Positions 44,896-52,274 of a stretch of 64,000 nucleotides of DNA are shown piece by piece. The notes below the pieces were generated by a model, which searched no databases, was not told where the DNA came from, and saw only the letters and a program-made list of their open reading frames with translations. Every line of letters starts with the position of its first letter. Within the stretch, counting starts at the first letter, position 1. Origin of the DNA: Alistipes excrementigallinarum. Its GTDB lineage: Bacteria > Bacteroidota > Bacteroidia > Bacteroidales > Rikenellaceae. Location: NCBI GenBank assembly GCA_019112825.1, contig DXIP01000009.1:124001-188000 (forward strand), given 5' to 3'. The position numbers and the translations under genes are program-made.

Positions 44896-46623
44896 TCAGA
44901 AGTGCACGCCGTGGCGGGCGAGCACCTGCAGGTCCTCCTCCGTCAGACCCGTCCGCGGGAAGGGGCGCGCCTCGTTGTGGTCGTTCAGATAGAAGCGCGG
45001 CGCATCCCAGTCGTAGGCGTCGTTGACGAGCGAGACCGACGGGTCGAGGTACTCCGTCCGGATGGAGGCCATGTCGGCCATCGTATGGAACAGGGCGTGC
45101 GTCGTGGCGGGCGCCTTGCCGTTCCGTTCGGCGGCAGCCACCTTCTCGGGGAAGTTCTTCCGGTACTTGTCGGAGAACCAGCCCAGCGAGGCGACGTAAA
45201 TCTGATAGGCGGTCGTCGTCGGCGAGGCGTGCAGGAAGCGGCCCCGGCGGTCGTCGAGGATATCCTCGCCGTGGTCGGCGCAGTAGAGCAGCGCCACGCT
45301 GGCGTCGAGCGAATTGAGGTAGCCTACGGTGCGGGCCAGGAAGTAGTCCGTATAGCGGATTGAGTTGTCGTAGGCGTTGCGCAGCATCGTCACGTGCTCG
45401 GGGTTGATGGCCACGTCGTCATCGGGCCGGAAGTGGGCGAATTCGCGCGGGTAGCGCTGGTGGTAGCTGAAGTGCGACCCGTAGCAGTGGAGGACGATGA
45501 AGAGTTTCTGTGCCTTGCTGTTGGCAACGATGCGCTGGATTTCGTCGAGCAGCTGCATGTCATGCCGCGGCGAGTGGATGTAGACCAGATGCTCCGACTG
45601 GCGGGCCAGCTTGTCAATCATGGCCCCCTGGGGCGCCTGGTTGGAGATGAACCACGTCTCGAAACCCGCTTCGCGGAAGAGTGCCGCGATGCCCTTGCGG
45701 CGGTAGAGCTCCTCGTGCTGGTCGGTGGCGATGGAGGAGAGAATCAGCGGAACGCTCTTGTGGGTCGTATTGCTCTGGGTGAGCATGTTGCGGAACGGGA
45801 TGATGCCGTGGGTCCGCAGCAGCATGGGGTTCGTTTCGCGGTCGTAGCCCCACAGCTGCCAGTTCATGGCGCGTGACGCCTCGCCGACGATATAGACGTA
45901 GATTTCGCGTCCCGGAGCCTCGGCCGTACGCGTGGCGTGGAACGTGAAGCCGTCCGACGTCTGTTCGTAGTTGTGCATCTTGCGGAACTCGACGGCGCTC
46001 AGCCGCATGTTGTAGAGCACGTTGAGCGGGAAAATCTCGTCGCGCAGCACGTGGCGCTCCTCGCTCACACGGTAGGCCGGCCAGAGGGCCAGCAGTCCCA
46101 GACAGAAGAGCGCCGCGCCGGTCAGACCGACGCTCATGCGGGTCGTGCGCGAGATGATGCGGCGGTGGGCGATTTCACGGGCGCCGAGCCACAGCAGCGG
46201 AATGTAGATGAGGCAGACGGTGATGACCGCGGGATAGATGTTGCTGAGCAGTTCGGAGGCCTCGCCGGGGTTGGTCGTCAGCAGGTTGGTGAACATGTCC
46301 GTGGCAATAATCGAATTGCCGAACAGGTAGAGCAGCACCAGCTGAAAGGCGCAGAAGAAGATGAAGGCGAATCCCAGCCATATCATGATGCCCGAGCGTT
46401 TGAGCAGCACGCTCCACATCATGTAGAAGCCCAGCGGCAGCAGGATGAGCGCCTCGACCGTCCAGCCCGAGTAGGGCTCCGTGATGGCCAGCACGCAGTT
46501 CGGGATAATCAGCGCAACGAAGAAGTAGACCGTGACCAGAATGGTGAACCGGCTTCTGGTCAGCGGCTTTTTCGGTTTGAGTCGCTTTTTCTTCTTGGTG
46601 TTATCGTCTGTCGTTGTGGCCAT
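44896..46623 (-). CDS. sulfatase-fold phosphoethanolamine transferase-like membrane protein
   Basis: 575 aa. A basic N-terminal stretch (KKKKRLKPKKP) precedes five hydrophobic helices (about 28-175) and a periplasmic alkaline-phosphatase-like domain. GEASR (metal), the likely nucleophile Thr in TQSNTTHKSVPLIL, and CADHGED (metal) are in place. EptA/CptA-type enzymes add phosphoethanolamine to lipid A, core or other glycans, which raises polymyxin tolerance. The substrate here is unknown. Third gene of an envelope operon, 12 bases after the barrel gene. Confidence 0.88.
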   Translation of the reverse strand: MATTTDDNTKKKKRLKPKKPLTRSRFTILVTVYFFVALIIPNCVLAITEPYSGWTVEALILLPLGFYMMWSVLLKRSGIMIWLGFAFIFFCAFQLVLLYLFGNSIIATDMFTNLLTTNPGEASELLSNIYPAVITVCLIYIPLLWLGAREIAHRRIISRTTRMSVGLTGAALFCLGLLALWPAYRVSEERHVLRDEIFPLNVLYNMRLSAVEFRKMHNYEQTSDGFTFHATRTAEAPGREIYVYIVGEASRAMNWQLWGYDRETNPMLLRTHGIIPFRNMLTQSNTTHKSVPLILSSIATDQHEELYRRKGIAALFREAGFETWFISNQAPQGAMIDKLARQSEHLVYIHSPRHDMQLLDEIQRIVANSKAQKLFIVLHCYGSHFSYHQRYPREFAHFRPDDDVAINPEHVTMLRNAYDNSIRYTDYFLARTVGYLNSLDASVALLYCADHGEDILDDRRGRFLHASPTTTAYQIYVASLGWFSDKYRKNFPEKVAAAERNGKAPATTHALFHTMADMASIRTEYLDPSVSLVNDAYDWDAPRFYLNDHNEARPFPRTGLTEEDLQVLARHGVHF

Positions 46624-46635
46624 GGTTCGTTTCGT

Positions 46636-47931
46636 TTAGAACGCCTCGTTGATGTTGAGCATAAAGCCGCTCGTCTTGCGGCCGAAGCCGTAGTCGAGGC
46701 GTACGTTCGTACGTTTTTTAAGTTCCCAGCGCAGGCCGATGCCGTAGTTGGGCAGCGTCTCCGACCAGTTGAAGGTCGAGAGGCGGTGGAAGACGTTGCC
46801 GGCACCGCCCCACACCGTGCAGCCGATGCGGCGCCAGATGCGCTGGCGCAGTTCGACCTGGAACGTAATCATGCCGTTGTCGGTATACTGACCCTCGTAG
46901 TAGCCGCGCATGCGCTGGCTGCCGCCCATGCGGGCAAGCATCGGCCACGGCGTACCGTCGGAGTTGAATTCACCGTAGAGGTCGATGGCCAGGATGCCGT
47001 CGCGCCACACCCGCTGGTAGAAGTCGGCCGTGAAGTTGGTGCGCCAGAGCGACTGCCCGCAGTTGCCCATCGGTTTGGGATAGAAGGTCTCCACGAGGCT
47101 GATGTAGATACCCCGGAAGGGGTTCGGGATGAAGTCGCGCGAGTCATACTCGATGATGGCGCCGATGCCCGTGGCCGTGTAGCCGGTCTTCTGCTGCACG
47201 CCGTCGAAGGTGATGTAGCTCAGGTCCGAGAACTTCTTGCCCTTGGTATAGTCGAAGCCGAGCATGCCGCCGATGAAGGTGTTGGGCAGCACGCGATAGA
47301 GGTAGCGCACGTCGACGTTGTAGCGCTTCTCGACGAAGTTGCCCTTTTCACCGTAGGCTCCGGCCCGATACCCTACTCCCCAGATGTCGCGCGGCTGCGA
47401 CTTGAAGTCCACCGAGTAGTCGATGCGGCTGCGGTTCTGCGCGAAGATGTTGTTGCCCGTGACGCCCACGGCGTAGAAGCCCGTGATGGAGACGCTGGCG
47501 AAGATGGAGACGTTCGAGGGCGAGGTGACCGAGTCGCTCCGGTCGAGCCGGTAGAGTCCGGCGGCCAGTACGCCGATGCCCAGGCTGGTGTTTTTCGAGT
47601 AGCTGGGACCGCCGGCGAAGGTGAAGTCGATTTTCTTCTCGAAGGTCTTGTCGGTGGTCGACTCGCCGAAGTAGTTGACAATCCGGCGCAGGAACGACGG
47701 CCGTCGTCGGGGCAGGGAATCGGATGCGACCGGTACGGACGCTGTGGCTGCTGCCGGCGCCGGGGTATAGGTATAGTGCAACGTATCGGTGCCGCGTACA
47801 TAGATGCTGTCCTCCGGGACCGCCTCTGCCGCACCGTTCATGCCGTTCGTGTTGTTCGTGCTGTCCTGCTGCGCCAGCGCCGGAAGCAAACCTCCGGAGA
47901 GCAGGCAGACGAGTAGGGCCGTACGCAACAT
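46636..47931 (-). CDS. BamA/TamA-family (Omp85-like) outer-membrane barrel protein
   Basis: 431 aa. A signal peptide (LLVCLLSGGLLPALAQQ) is followed by a roughly 70-residue linker with Pro/Arg and then a bacterial surface antigen barrel (FTFAGGPSYSKNTSLGIGV... ending GFMLNINEAF, a terminal aromatic). No POTRA repeats are visible, so this is the short barrel-only form. It may insert or export an envelope component linked to the neighbouring transferase. Confidence 0.85.
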   Translation of the reverse strand: MLRTALLVCLLSGGLLPALAQQDSTNNTNGMNGAAEAVPEDSIYVRGTDTLHYTYTPAPAAATASVPVASDSLPRRRPSFLRRIVNYFGESTTDKTFEKKIDFTFAGGPSYSKNTSLGIGVLAAGLYRLDRSDSVTSPSNVSIFASVSITGFYAVGVTGNNIFAQNRSRIDYSVDFKSQPRDIWGVGYRAGAYGEKGNFVEKRYNVDVRYLYRVLPNTFIGGMLGFDYTKGKKFSDLSYITFDGVQQKTGYTATGIGAIIEYDSRDFIPNPFRGIYISLVETFYPKPMGNCGQSLWRTNFTADFYQRVWRDGILAIDLYGEFNSDGTPWPMLARMGGSQRMRGYYEGQYTDNGMITFQVELRQRIWRRIGCTVWGGAGNVFHRLSTFNWSETLPNYGIGLRWELKKRTNVRLDYGFGRKTSGFMLNINEAF

Positions 47932-47938
47932 GCGGTTG

Positions 47939-48457
47939 TTATTTGTAGTTTTCGAGTACCTTGTAGAATTCGTTGATGTCCGCCTGCGAGAGCTCGCCCT
48001 TGCGCATGAAGACCAGCTCGCCCTCCTTGGAGACCAGCAGCAGCACGAACTTGTTGTTGCAGTCGCCCAGCCCCCAGGCCGTGCTCAGCGTACGGCTTTC
48101 GTCGGCGAGAACAATCGCTCCGTTGCTTTCGGTGCGCTTGCGGGCCATCATGCGGGCCATGTTGTTGGGAATCAGCGGTGCATCCATGAGGTTCATGACG
48201 CCGAATCCAACGAGGTTGTCGCCTTCGGCGCGGTGGTTCTTCTCCATGTCGGTGGTGAACGCCTCGTTCTGCTTGTGACGGTCGGGGTCCACGTAGAATA
48301 TCATGAGGTTCTTCTCGCCCCAGTACGGCAGTTTCGCGGGTTTGCCATTGAGGTCAACCAATCGTACATTTTCCACTTTGCGGGGCAGCTCCTGAGCCTG
48401 GACAACCGAAAGGGTCAGGGCGCATGCCGCGAGAGTCATCAATGCTTTCAACTTCAT
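47939..48457 (-). CDS. secreted YtfJ-like thioredoxin-fold protein
   Basis: 172 aa: signal peptide (ending VVQAQ) and a thioredoxin-like fold without CxxC. The segment ESNGAIVLADESRTLSTAWGL and the end ELVFMRKGELSQADINEFYKVL resemble E. coli YtfJ. Function unknown. First of the three-gene envelope operon (7 bases before the barrel gene). ATG at 48457 is chosen for the signal peptide and -7 box. Confidence 0.8.
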   Translation of the reverse strand: MKLKALMTLAACALTLSVVQAQELPRKVENVRLVDLNGKPAKLPYWGEKNLMIFYVDPDRHKQNEAFTTDMEKNHRAEGDNLVGFGVMNLMDAPLIPNNMARMMARKRTESNGAIVLADESRTLSTAWGLGDCNNKFVLLLVSKEGELVFMRKGELSQADINEFYKVLENYK

Positions 48458-48481
48458 TGTCACACAAATTAAAGAACTGCG

Positions 48482-48489
48482 CAAAGGTA
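48482..48489 (-). promoter_or_regulatory. -7 box for the envelope operon
   Basis: TACCTTTG on the minus strand, 25 bases before the start codon at 48457. Confidence 0.7.
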
Positions 48490-48676
48490 TAATTTTTTTG
48501 CCGGATATGCACCATCGAATGGCCGCATTTATGTCCTGAAAGTTCAATATGAGGCTCTTGACTCCGCCTAAAGCGCATCCGGAACGGGTTGGGTTCCGTT
48601 TCAGCGTTCGATTGTTCCGCATGTGCGGTGCATGCAAAACGGGGCGCGGCGTGCCCTATCCAAAACGGTTTTTCGC

Positions 48677-48684
48677 TATCTTTG
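48677..48684 (+). promoter_or_regulatory. -7 box for the tyrosine phosphatase gene (near-leaderless)
   Basis: TATCTTTG ends 7 bases before the ATG at 48692, so the transcript would begin at or near the start codon. Confidence 0.6.
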
Positions 48685-48691
48685 TCCCGCT

Positions 48692-49195
48692 ATGAAACAG
48701 AGGATACTTTTCGTTTGCCTCGGCAACATCTGCCGCTCGCCGGCCGCCGAGGGTATTTTGCGCAGCCTGGCCGAGCGGAGCGGCATGGCCGGGGAGATTG
48801 AGGTCGATTCGGCCGGAACCTACGGTGGTCATGCGGGCGATTTGCCCGATGCGCGCATGCGCCGGGCCGCCGCGCGGCGCGGTTACGAGCTTACGCACCG
48901 TGCACGCCGCCTCCGCGAGTCTGATTTCGAGGCGTTTGACATGATTGTGGTGATGGACGACATGAACTACGAGGCGGCCCACCGCATGGCTCCGTCGCGG
49001 AGCGAGGCCGCAAAGATTTTCCGCATGGTGGAGTTCTGCCCGTCGTTCCCCGACCGGAGCTACGTGCCCGACCCCTACTACGAGGGGCATGAAGGGTTCG
49101 AGTTGGTGCTCGACATGCTCGAGGAGGGGTGTCGCAACATCCTGGAGCGCTGCCGGGAGGAGGCTCAGAAGTCGAGTCCGAAGCTGATGCAGTAG
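48692..49195 (+). CDS. low-molecular-weight protein-tyrosine phosphatase
   Basis: 167 aa. The P-loop CLGNICRS has the nucleophile Cys9 and Arg15, and the general acid Asp127 lies in PDPYY. It dephosphorylates protein tyrosine, often in control of capsule or polysaccharide export. The C-terminal 10 codons overlap the convergent PorV-like gene by 31 bp. It has no operon partner. Confidence 0.94.
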   Translation: MKQRILFVCLGNICRSPAAEGILRSLAERSGMAGEIEVDSAGTYGGHAGDLPDARMRRAAARRGYELTHRARRLRESDFEAFDMIVVMDDMNYEAAHRMAPSRSEAAKIFRMVEFCPSFPDRSYVPDPYYEGHEGFELVLDMLEEGCRNILERCREEAQKSSPKLMQ

Positions 49196-50049
49196 GTGTC
49201 GCGCAGCGGCGAAGAGTCGGCGGCGAAGAGGTAGGCGAAGTCCAGCCGCAGGTGCATGAAGCGGACGCCGGCGCCGACCGAGGCGAAGTTGGGCGAGTAG
49301 ATGCGGTCCTCGCCGTAGTGGTAGCCGGCCCGCAGCTGGAAGAGCTGCATGAGGTTGTATTCGGCACCGACCGAGAGCTCGAAGCCCCGGGTCTGCTGCG
49401 GCGTGAAGCAGTATCCGAGGTCGGTTCCGACAGTCACCTCGTGGGCGTCGGTGATGTAGGTGTCGAGTGCCACGCCGGCCGTGGCGCTCATCGGCAGGCG
49501 GAGCCCCGAGTGGTCGAGATAGCCGCCCAGATTGGCCAGCTTGCCGCCCACGCGCAGCGTCGAATAGCTGCCGAGGTTTTCGAGCGGCAGCGCATAGAGC
49601 ATGCTCAGGTCGACGGCAAGGGCGTCGAACGTCACTCCGGCCGGACGACGCAGATGGAGGTAGCGTCCCGCGAGGCCGACGGCCCACCGCTCGTTGATGC
49701 GGTAGGCGTAGCCCAGGTCGAGCGCCATGTCGCTGTTGCTCTTTTCACGCAGGTACTGCCGCCAGCCGGCCTGGATGGCATGCACCTGACCGAGGCGCCA
49801 GAAACCCGAGGCGGAGTAGAAGTCATCGCCTTCGGGTGCGAGGTAGGTCGAGGAGAGCTGGCCGGGGGTGGTGGCGAAGACGGCCGCCGCCGCATTGGTA
49901 TAGATGGTGTGGGAGCCTGCGAGGAGCGTGGTCGAGAGTCCGCCCATGGCCATCGCCTTGGCGTCGGAGAGCGGGAGCGAAGCCTCCTGGGCGCGGAGCG
50001 TCCCGCCGAGGGTCAGAAGCACGATGAGCGCCGAAATCCGTTTCATCAT
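49165..50049 (-). CDS. PorV/PorQ-family outer-membrane protein
   Basis: 294 aa. Signal peptide (MMKRISALIVLLTLGGTLRAQ) followed by a beta-barrel of the UPF0164/FadL-like PorV-PorQ group: AMAMGGLSTTLLAGSHTIYTNAAA at the start and SFGLDF with terminal Phe at the end. PorV shuttles type IX secretion substrates; PorQ helps anchor them. Which one this is, and whether the secretion system is present, cannot be told here. Start at 50049 or 50046. Confidence 0.82.
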   Translation of the reverse strand: MMKRISALIVLLTLGGTLRAQEASLPLSDAKAMAMGGLSTTLLAGSHTIYTNAAAAVFATTPGQLSSTYLAPEGDDFYSASGFWRLGQVHAIQAGWRQYLREKSNSDMALDLGYAYRINERWAVGLAGRYLHLRRPAGVTFDALAVDLSMLYALPLENLGSYSTLRVGGKLANLGGYLDHSGLRLPMSATAGVALDTYITDAHEVTVGTDLGYCFTPQQTRGFELSVGAEYNLMQLFQLRAGYHYGEDRIYSPNFASVGAGVRFMHLRLDFAYLFAADSSPLRDTYCISFGLDF

Positions 50050-50095
50050 AAAGCGTTGTGTTCGTGGCGGGTGGTGAGCTCCGCCGGGTTCAGGA

Positions 50096-50127
50096 CAAAT
50101 ATACGACATATCCGCCAGACTCCCAAA
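50096..50127 (-). promoter_or_regulatory. promoter for the PorV-like gene
   Basis: On the minus strand TTTG (50124-50127), exactly 20 bases, then TATATTTG (50096-50103): a full consensus pair. Confidence 0.85.
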
Positions 50128-50242
50128 TGCCTCGGGGTGAAAGTGCGGCAAGGCGCGTTGCACGACCGCCGTTACTCCCTTGCGGGGGAGGATGCGGCAG
50201 CATGCGACGCGCCTTTGTGCGTGCGGCGGCTTCACCGGGGGG

Positions 50243-50683
50243 CTACTCCTCGACGATGCGGATGGAGAGAATCCGGTCGCCGCGGCGGATTTCGTCGATG
50301 ACGTCGAGCCCCTCGACCACCCGGCCGAAGCAGGTGTGGATGCCGTCGAGGTGCTTCGTATTTTCGCGATTGAGGCAGATGAAGAACTGCGAGCCGCCCG
50401 TATCGCGGCCGGCGTGGGCCATCGAGAGCACGCCCCGGTCGTGGTACTGGAGCGGGGCCGAGGTCTCGCACTTGATGCAGTAGCCCGGGCCGCCCGTTCC
50501 GTCGCCGCGGGGGCATCCGCCCTGGATGACGAAGTCGGGGATGACGCGGTGGAAGGTCAGCCCGTCGTAGAAGTTGTGGTTGGCCAGGTCGATGAAGTTG
50601 GCCACCGTGCCGGGTGTCGCCTCGGTGTAGAGTTCGGCCTTCATCACCCCTTTCTCGGTCGAAATGACTGCGTATTGTTTCAT
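50243..50683 (-). CDS. cyclophilin-type peptidylprolyl isomerase
   Basis: 146 aa, single cyclophilin domain, cytoplasmic (no signal peptide). FHRVIPDFVIQGG carries the catalytic Arg/Phe/Gln, GSQFFICL the substrate pocket, and HLDGIHTCFGRVVEGLDVI the end. It speeds proline isomerisation in folding proteins. It lies 91 bases after the LrgB gene. Confidence 0.95.
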   Translation of the reverse strand: MKQYAVISTEKGVMKAELYTEATPGTVANFIDLANHNFYDGLTFHRVIPDFVIQGGCPRGDGTGGPGYCIKCETSAPLQYHDRGVLSMAHAGRDTGGSQFFICLNRENTKHLDGIHTCFGRVVEGLDVIDEIRRGDRILSIRIVEE

Positions 50684-50774
50684 GTGTGTCGGGTGTATTG
50701 GTGCGGGACGTGCGTCCCGGCTGTTTTTTCGTTTCGGGGGCGGGATGGATGCCGCTACCCCGCTCTTCCCTATC

Positions 50775-51470
50775 TTAATAGAGGTAGTGCTCCATGAGCG
50801 GCGTGAGCAGCGCCGTGGCCAGCCCCATCAGCGCCATGGCCAGACCGCTGAGGGCCCCCTCGACGGCTCCGATTTCGATGGCGCGCGCCGTGCCGATGCC
50901 GTGGGCCGCCGAGCCCAGCGCAAAGCCGCGGGCCTGGGGGTCGGTAACGCCGCACCGGCGGAGAATCCACTCTCCGAAGATGCTGCCGAAGATGCCCACG
51001 CAGAAGACCACCACCGAGGTGACCGTCGCGATGCCGCCCAGAGGGCCTGCCACCGAGACGGCGATGGGCACGGTGACCGATTTGGGGGCCAGCGAGTTGA
51101 CAATCGCCCGCTCGGCACCGAATGCCATGGCGATGTAGACCACGCTCAGCACTCCCACGACGCAGCAGGCAAGCGTCGAGATGATGACCGGGATGAGCCG
51201 GCCGCGCAGTTGGTCGATTTGCTCGTACATCAGATAGCCCAGAGCGACGACCGACATGCCCAGCACGAAGTTCAGGATGCTCGTGGCCTCCTGATAGCGC
51301 GGGTAGTCGATGCCCGTGCAGCGCAGAAAGACGATGACGGCGATGAAGGTGAGCAGCACGGGGTGGAGCAGCGGCGTGTGGACGCGTCGGTAGAGGCGCA
51401 TCCCGACGCAGTAGAGGCCGACGGTGAGCGTCAGCAGGAAAAGGTCCGAAGCGATGATGTCATACCACAT
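50775..51470 (-). CDS. LrgB/CidB-family membrane protein
   Basis: 231 aa, about seven helices, with the family core LAPKSVTVPIAVSVAGPLGGIATVTSVVV and AHGIGTARAIEIG. In Staphylococcus the LrgAB/CidAB pair affects murein hydrolase release; homologues carry glycolate or pyruvate. Together with the next gene it forms the usual two-gene module; 48 bases separate them. Confidence 0.92.
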   Translation of the reverse strand: MWYDIIASDLFLLTLTVGLYCVGMRLYRRVHTPLLHPVLLTFIAVIVFLRCTGIDYPRYQEATSILNFVLGMSVVALGYLMYEQIDQLRGRLIPVIISTLACCVVGVLSVVYIAMAFGAERAIVNSLAPKSVTVPIAVSVAGPLGGIATVTSVVVFCVGIFGSIFGEWILRRCGVTDPQARGFALGSAAHGIGTARAIEIGAVEGALSGLAMALMGLATALLTPLMEHYLY

Positions 51471-51518
51471 GATGGGAAGGTGTATGTTGCTGTTTGTGTG
51501 TCGTTTGGGTGAGGAAAA

Positions 51519-52031
51519 CTATCGGGCTGCCGCATCGTGCTGTCCGTCGGACGTCTCGCTTCGCCGGACGGCTTTGGATTCAGCACCGGACCCGGCGGCT
51601 GCGGAGACCGTCTCTCCGGACGCCTCTTCGGGCATCTCCTCGCCCGGCAGGGGCGAAATCTCCTCTTCGGGCTCGGCCACGGGCGGCAGCGGGGCTCCGT
51701 AGCGGCGGTTGAGACTCTGGAAGGTCTTGCCGGCCACGAGCAGCACGGCGACCGTCGAGACGACGCCCGAGACCACCACGGCCCACAGATTGTCGAGAAT
51801 CACCCGGTAGGAGTCCATCAGCCCCACGCCGAAGGGGACGAAGAAGAGCGCCATGCCGGCCAGCAGGAAACGGGCTGCCGGCCGCACGGTCTCGGCCTTG
51901 ACCCAGTGCAGGCAGAGCGAGGCGAAGAGCAGCACCATGCCGATGATGTTGCCCGATACGATGTTCCCGGTCAGGCGGCTCAGTACGTTGCCCACCAGCC
52001 AGAAGAAGAGGATGTAGAAGAGTCCTGTCAT
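51519..52031 (-). CDS. LrgA/CidA-family holin-like membrane protein
   Basis: 170 aa from the ATG at 52031. Four helices (MTGLFYILFFWLVGNVLSRL, NIIGMVLLFASLCL, FLLAGMALFFVPFGVGLM, VVVSGVVSTVAVLLVAG) match LrgA. After residue about 120 follows a 50-residue Glu/Ser/Ala-rich cytoplasmic tail not usual in the family. Acts with LrgB as a two-part membrane complex. Confidence 0.88.
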   Translation of the reverse strand: MTGLFYILFFWLVGNVLSRLTGNIVSGNIIGMVLLFASLCLHWVKAETVRPAARFLLAGMALFFVPFGVGLMDSYRVILDNLWAVVVSGVVSTVAVLLVAGKTFQSLNRRYGAPLPPVAEPEEEISPLPGEEMPEEASGETVSAAAGSGAESKAVRRSETSDGQHDAAAR

Positions 52032-52127
52032 GATTCGGAGCTTTGTGCGCGGAGCGGCGGCTTTGTGAAACCCCATCCGGCGTGCCGTTTGCCCTGCCGG
52101 AGCGGCTCCCCGTCCGGTTTGGCGCGG

Positions 52128-52135
52128 CAAATATA
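52128..52135 (-). promoter_or_regulatory. -7 box for the lrgA-lrgB operon
   Basis: TATATTTG on the minus strand, about 97 bases before the lrgA start, giving a long leader. Confidence 0.55.
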
Positions 52136-52220
52136 GGGCTTTCCCCGTGACATTGCGCCGCAAGAGGGGAAAAATTGCCTGCGCGGGCCCCTTTTGGCCC
52201 GGAATACCTATCATTTGGGA

Positions 52221-52251
52221 TTGATAAGCGCATGGAAATTTCGTATCTTTA
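52221..52251 (+). promoter_or_regulatory. promoter for feoAB
   Basis: TTG (52221-52223), 20 bases, then TATCTTTA (52244-52251), 23 bases before the ATG. No clear Fur-box palindrome is seen. Confidence 0.65.
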
Positions 52252-52274
52252 CGTCCAAAAACTCGAAAATACCT

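Noticed and set aside
50702..50731. Palindrome GGGACG-TG-CGTCCC followed by a T-run on the + strand
   Set aside because: No + strand gene leads into it, and the stem is too short to serve the minus-strand lrgB gene without a T-run on that strand.
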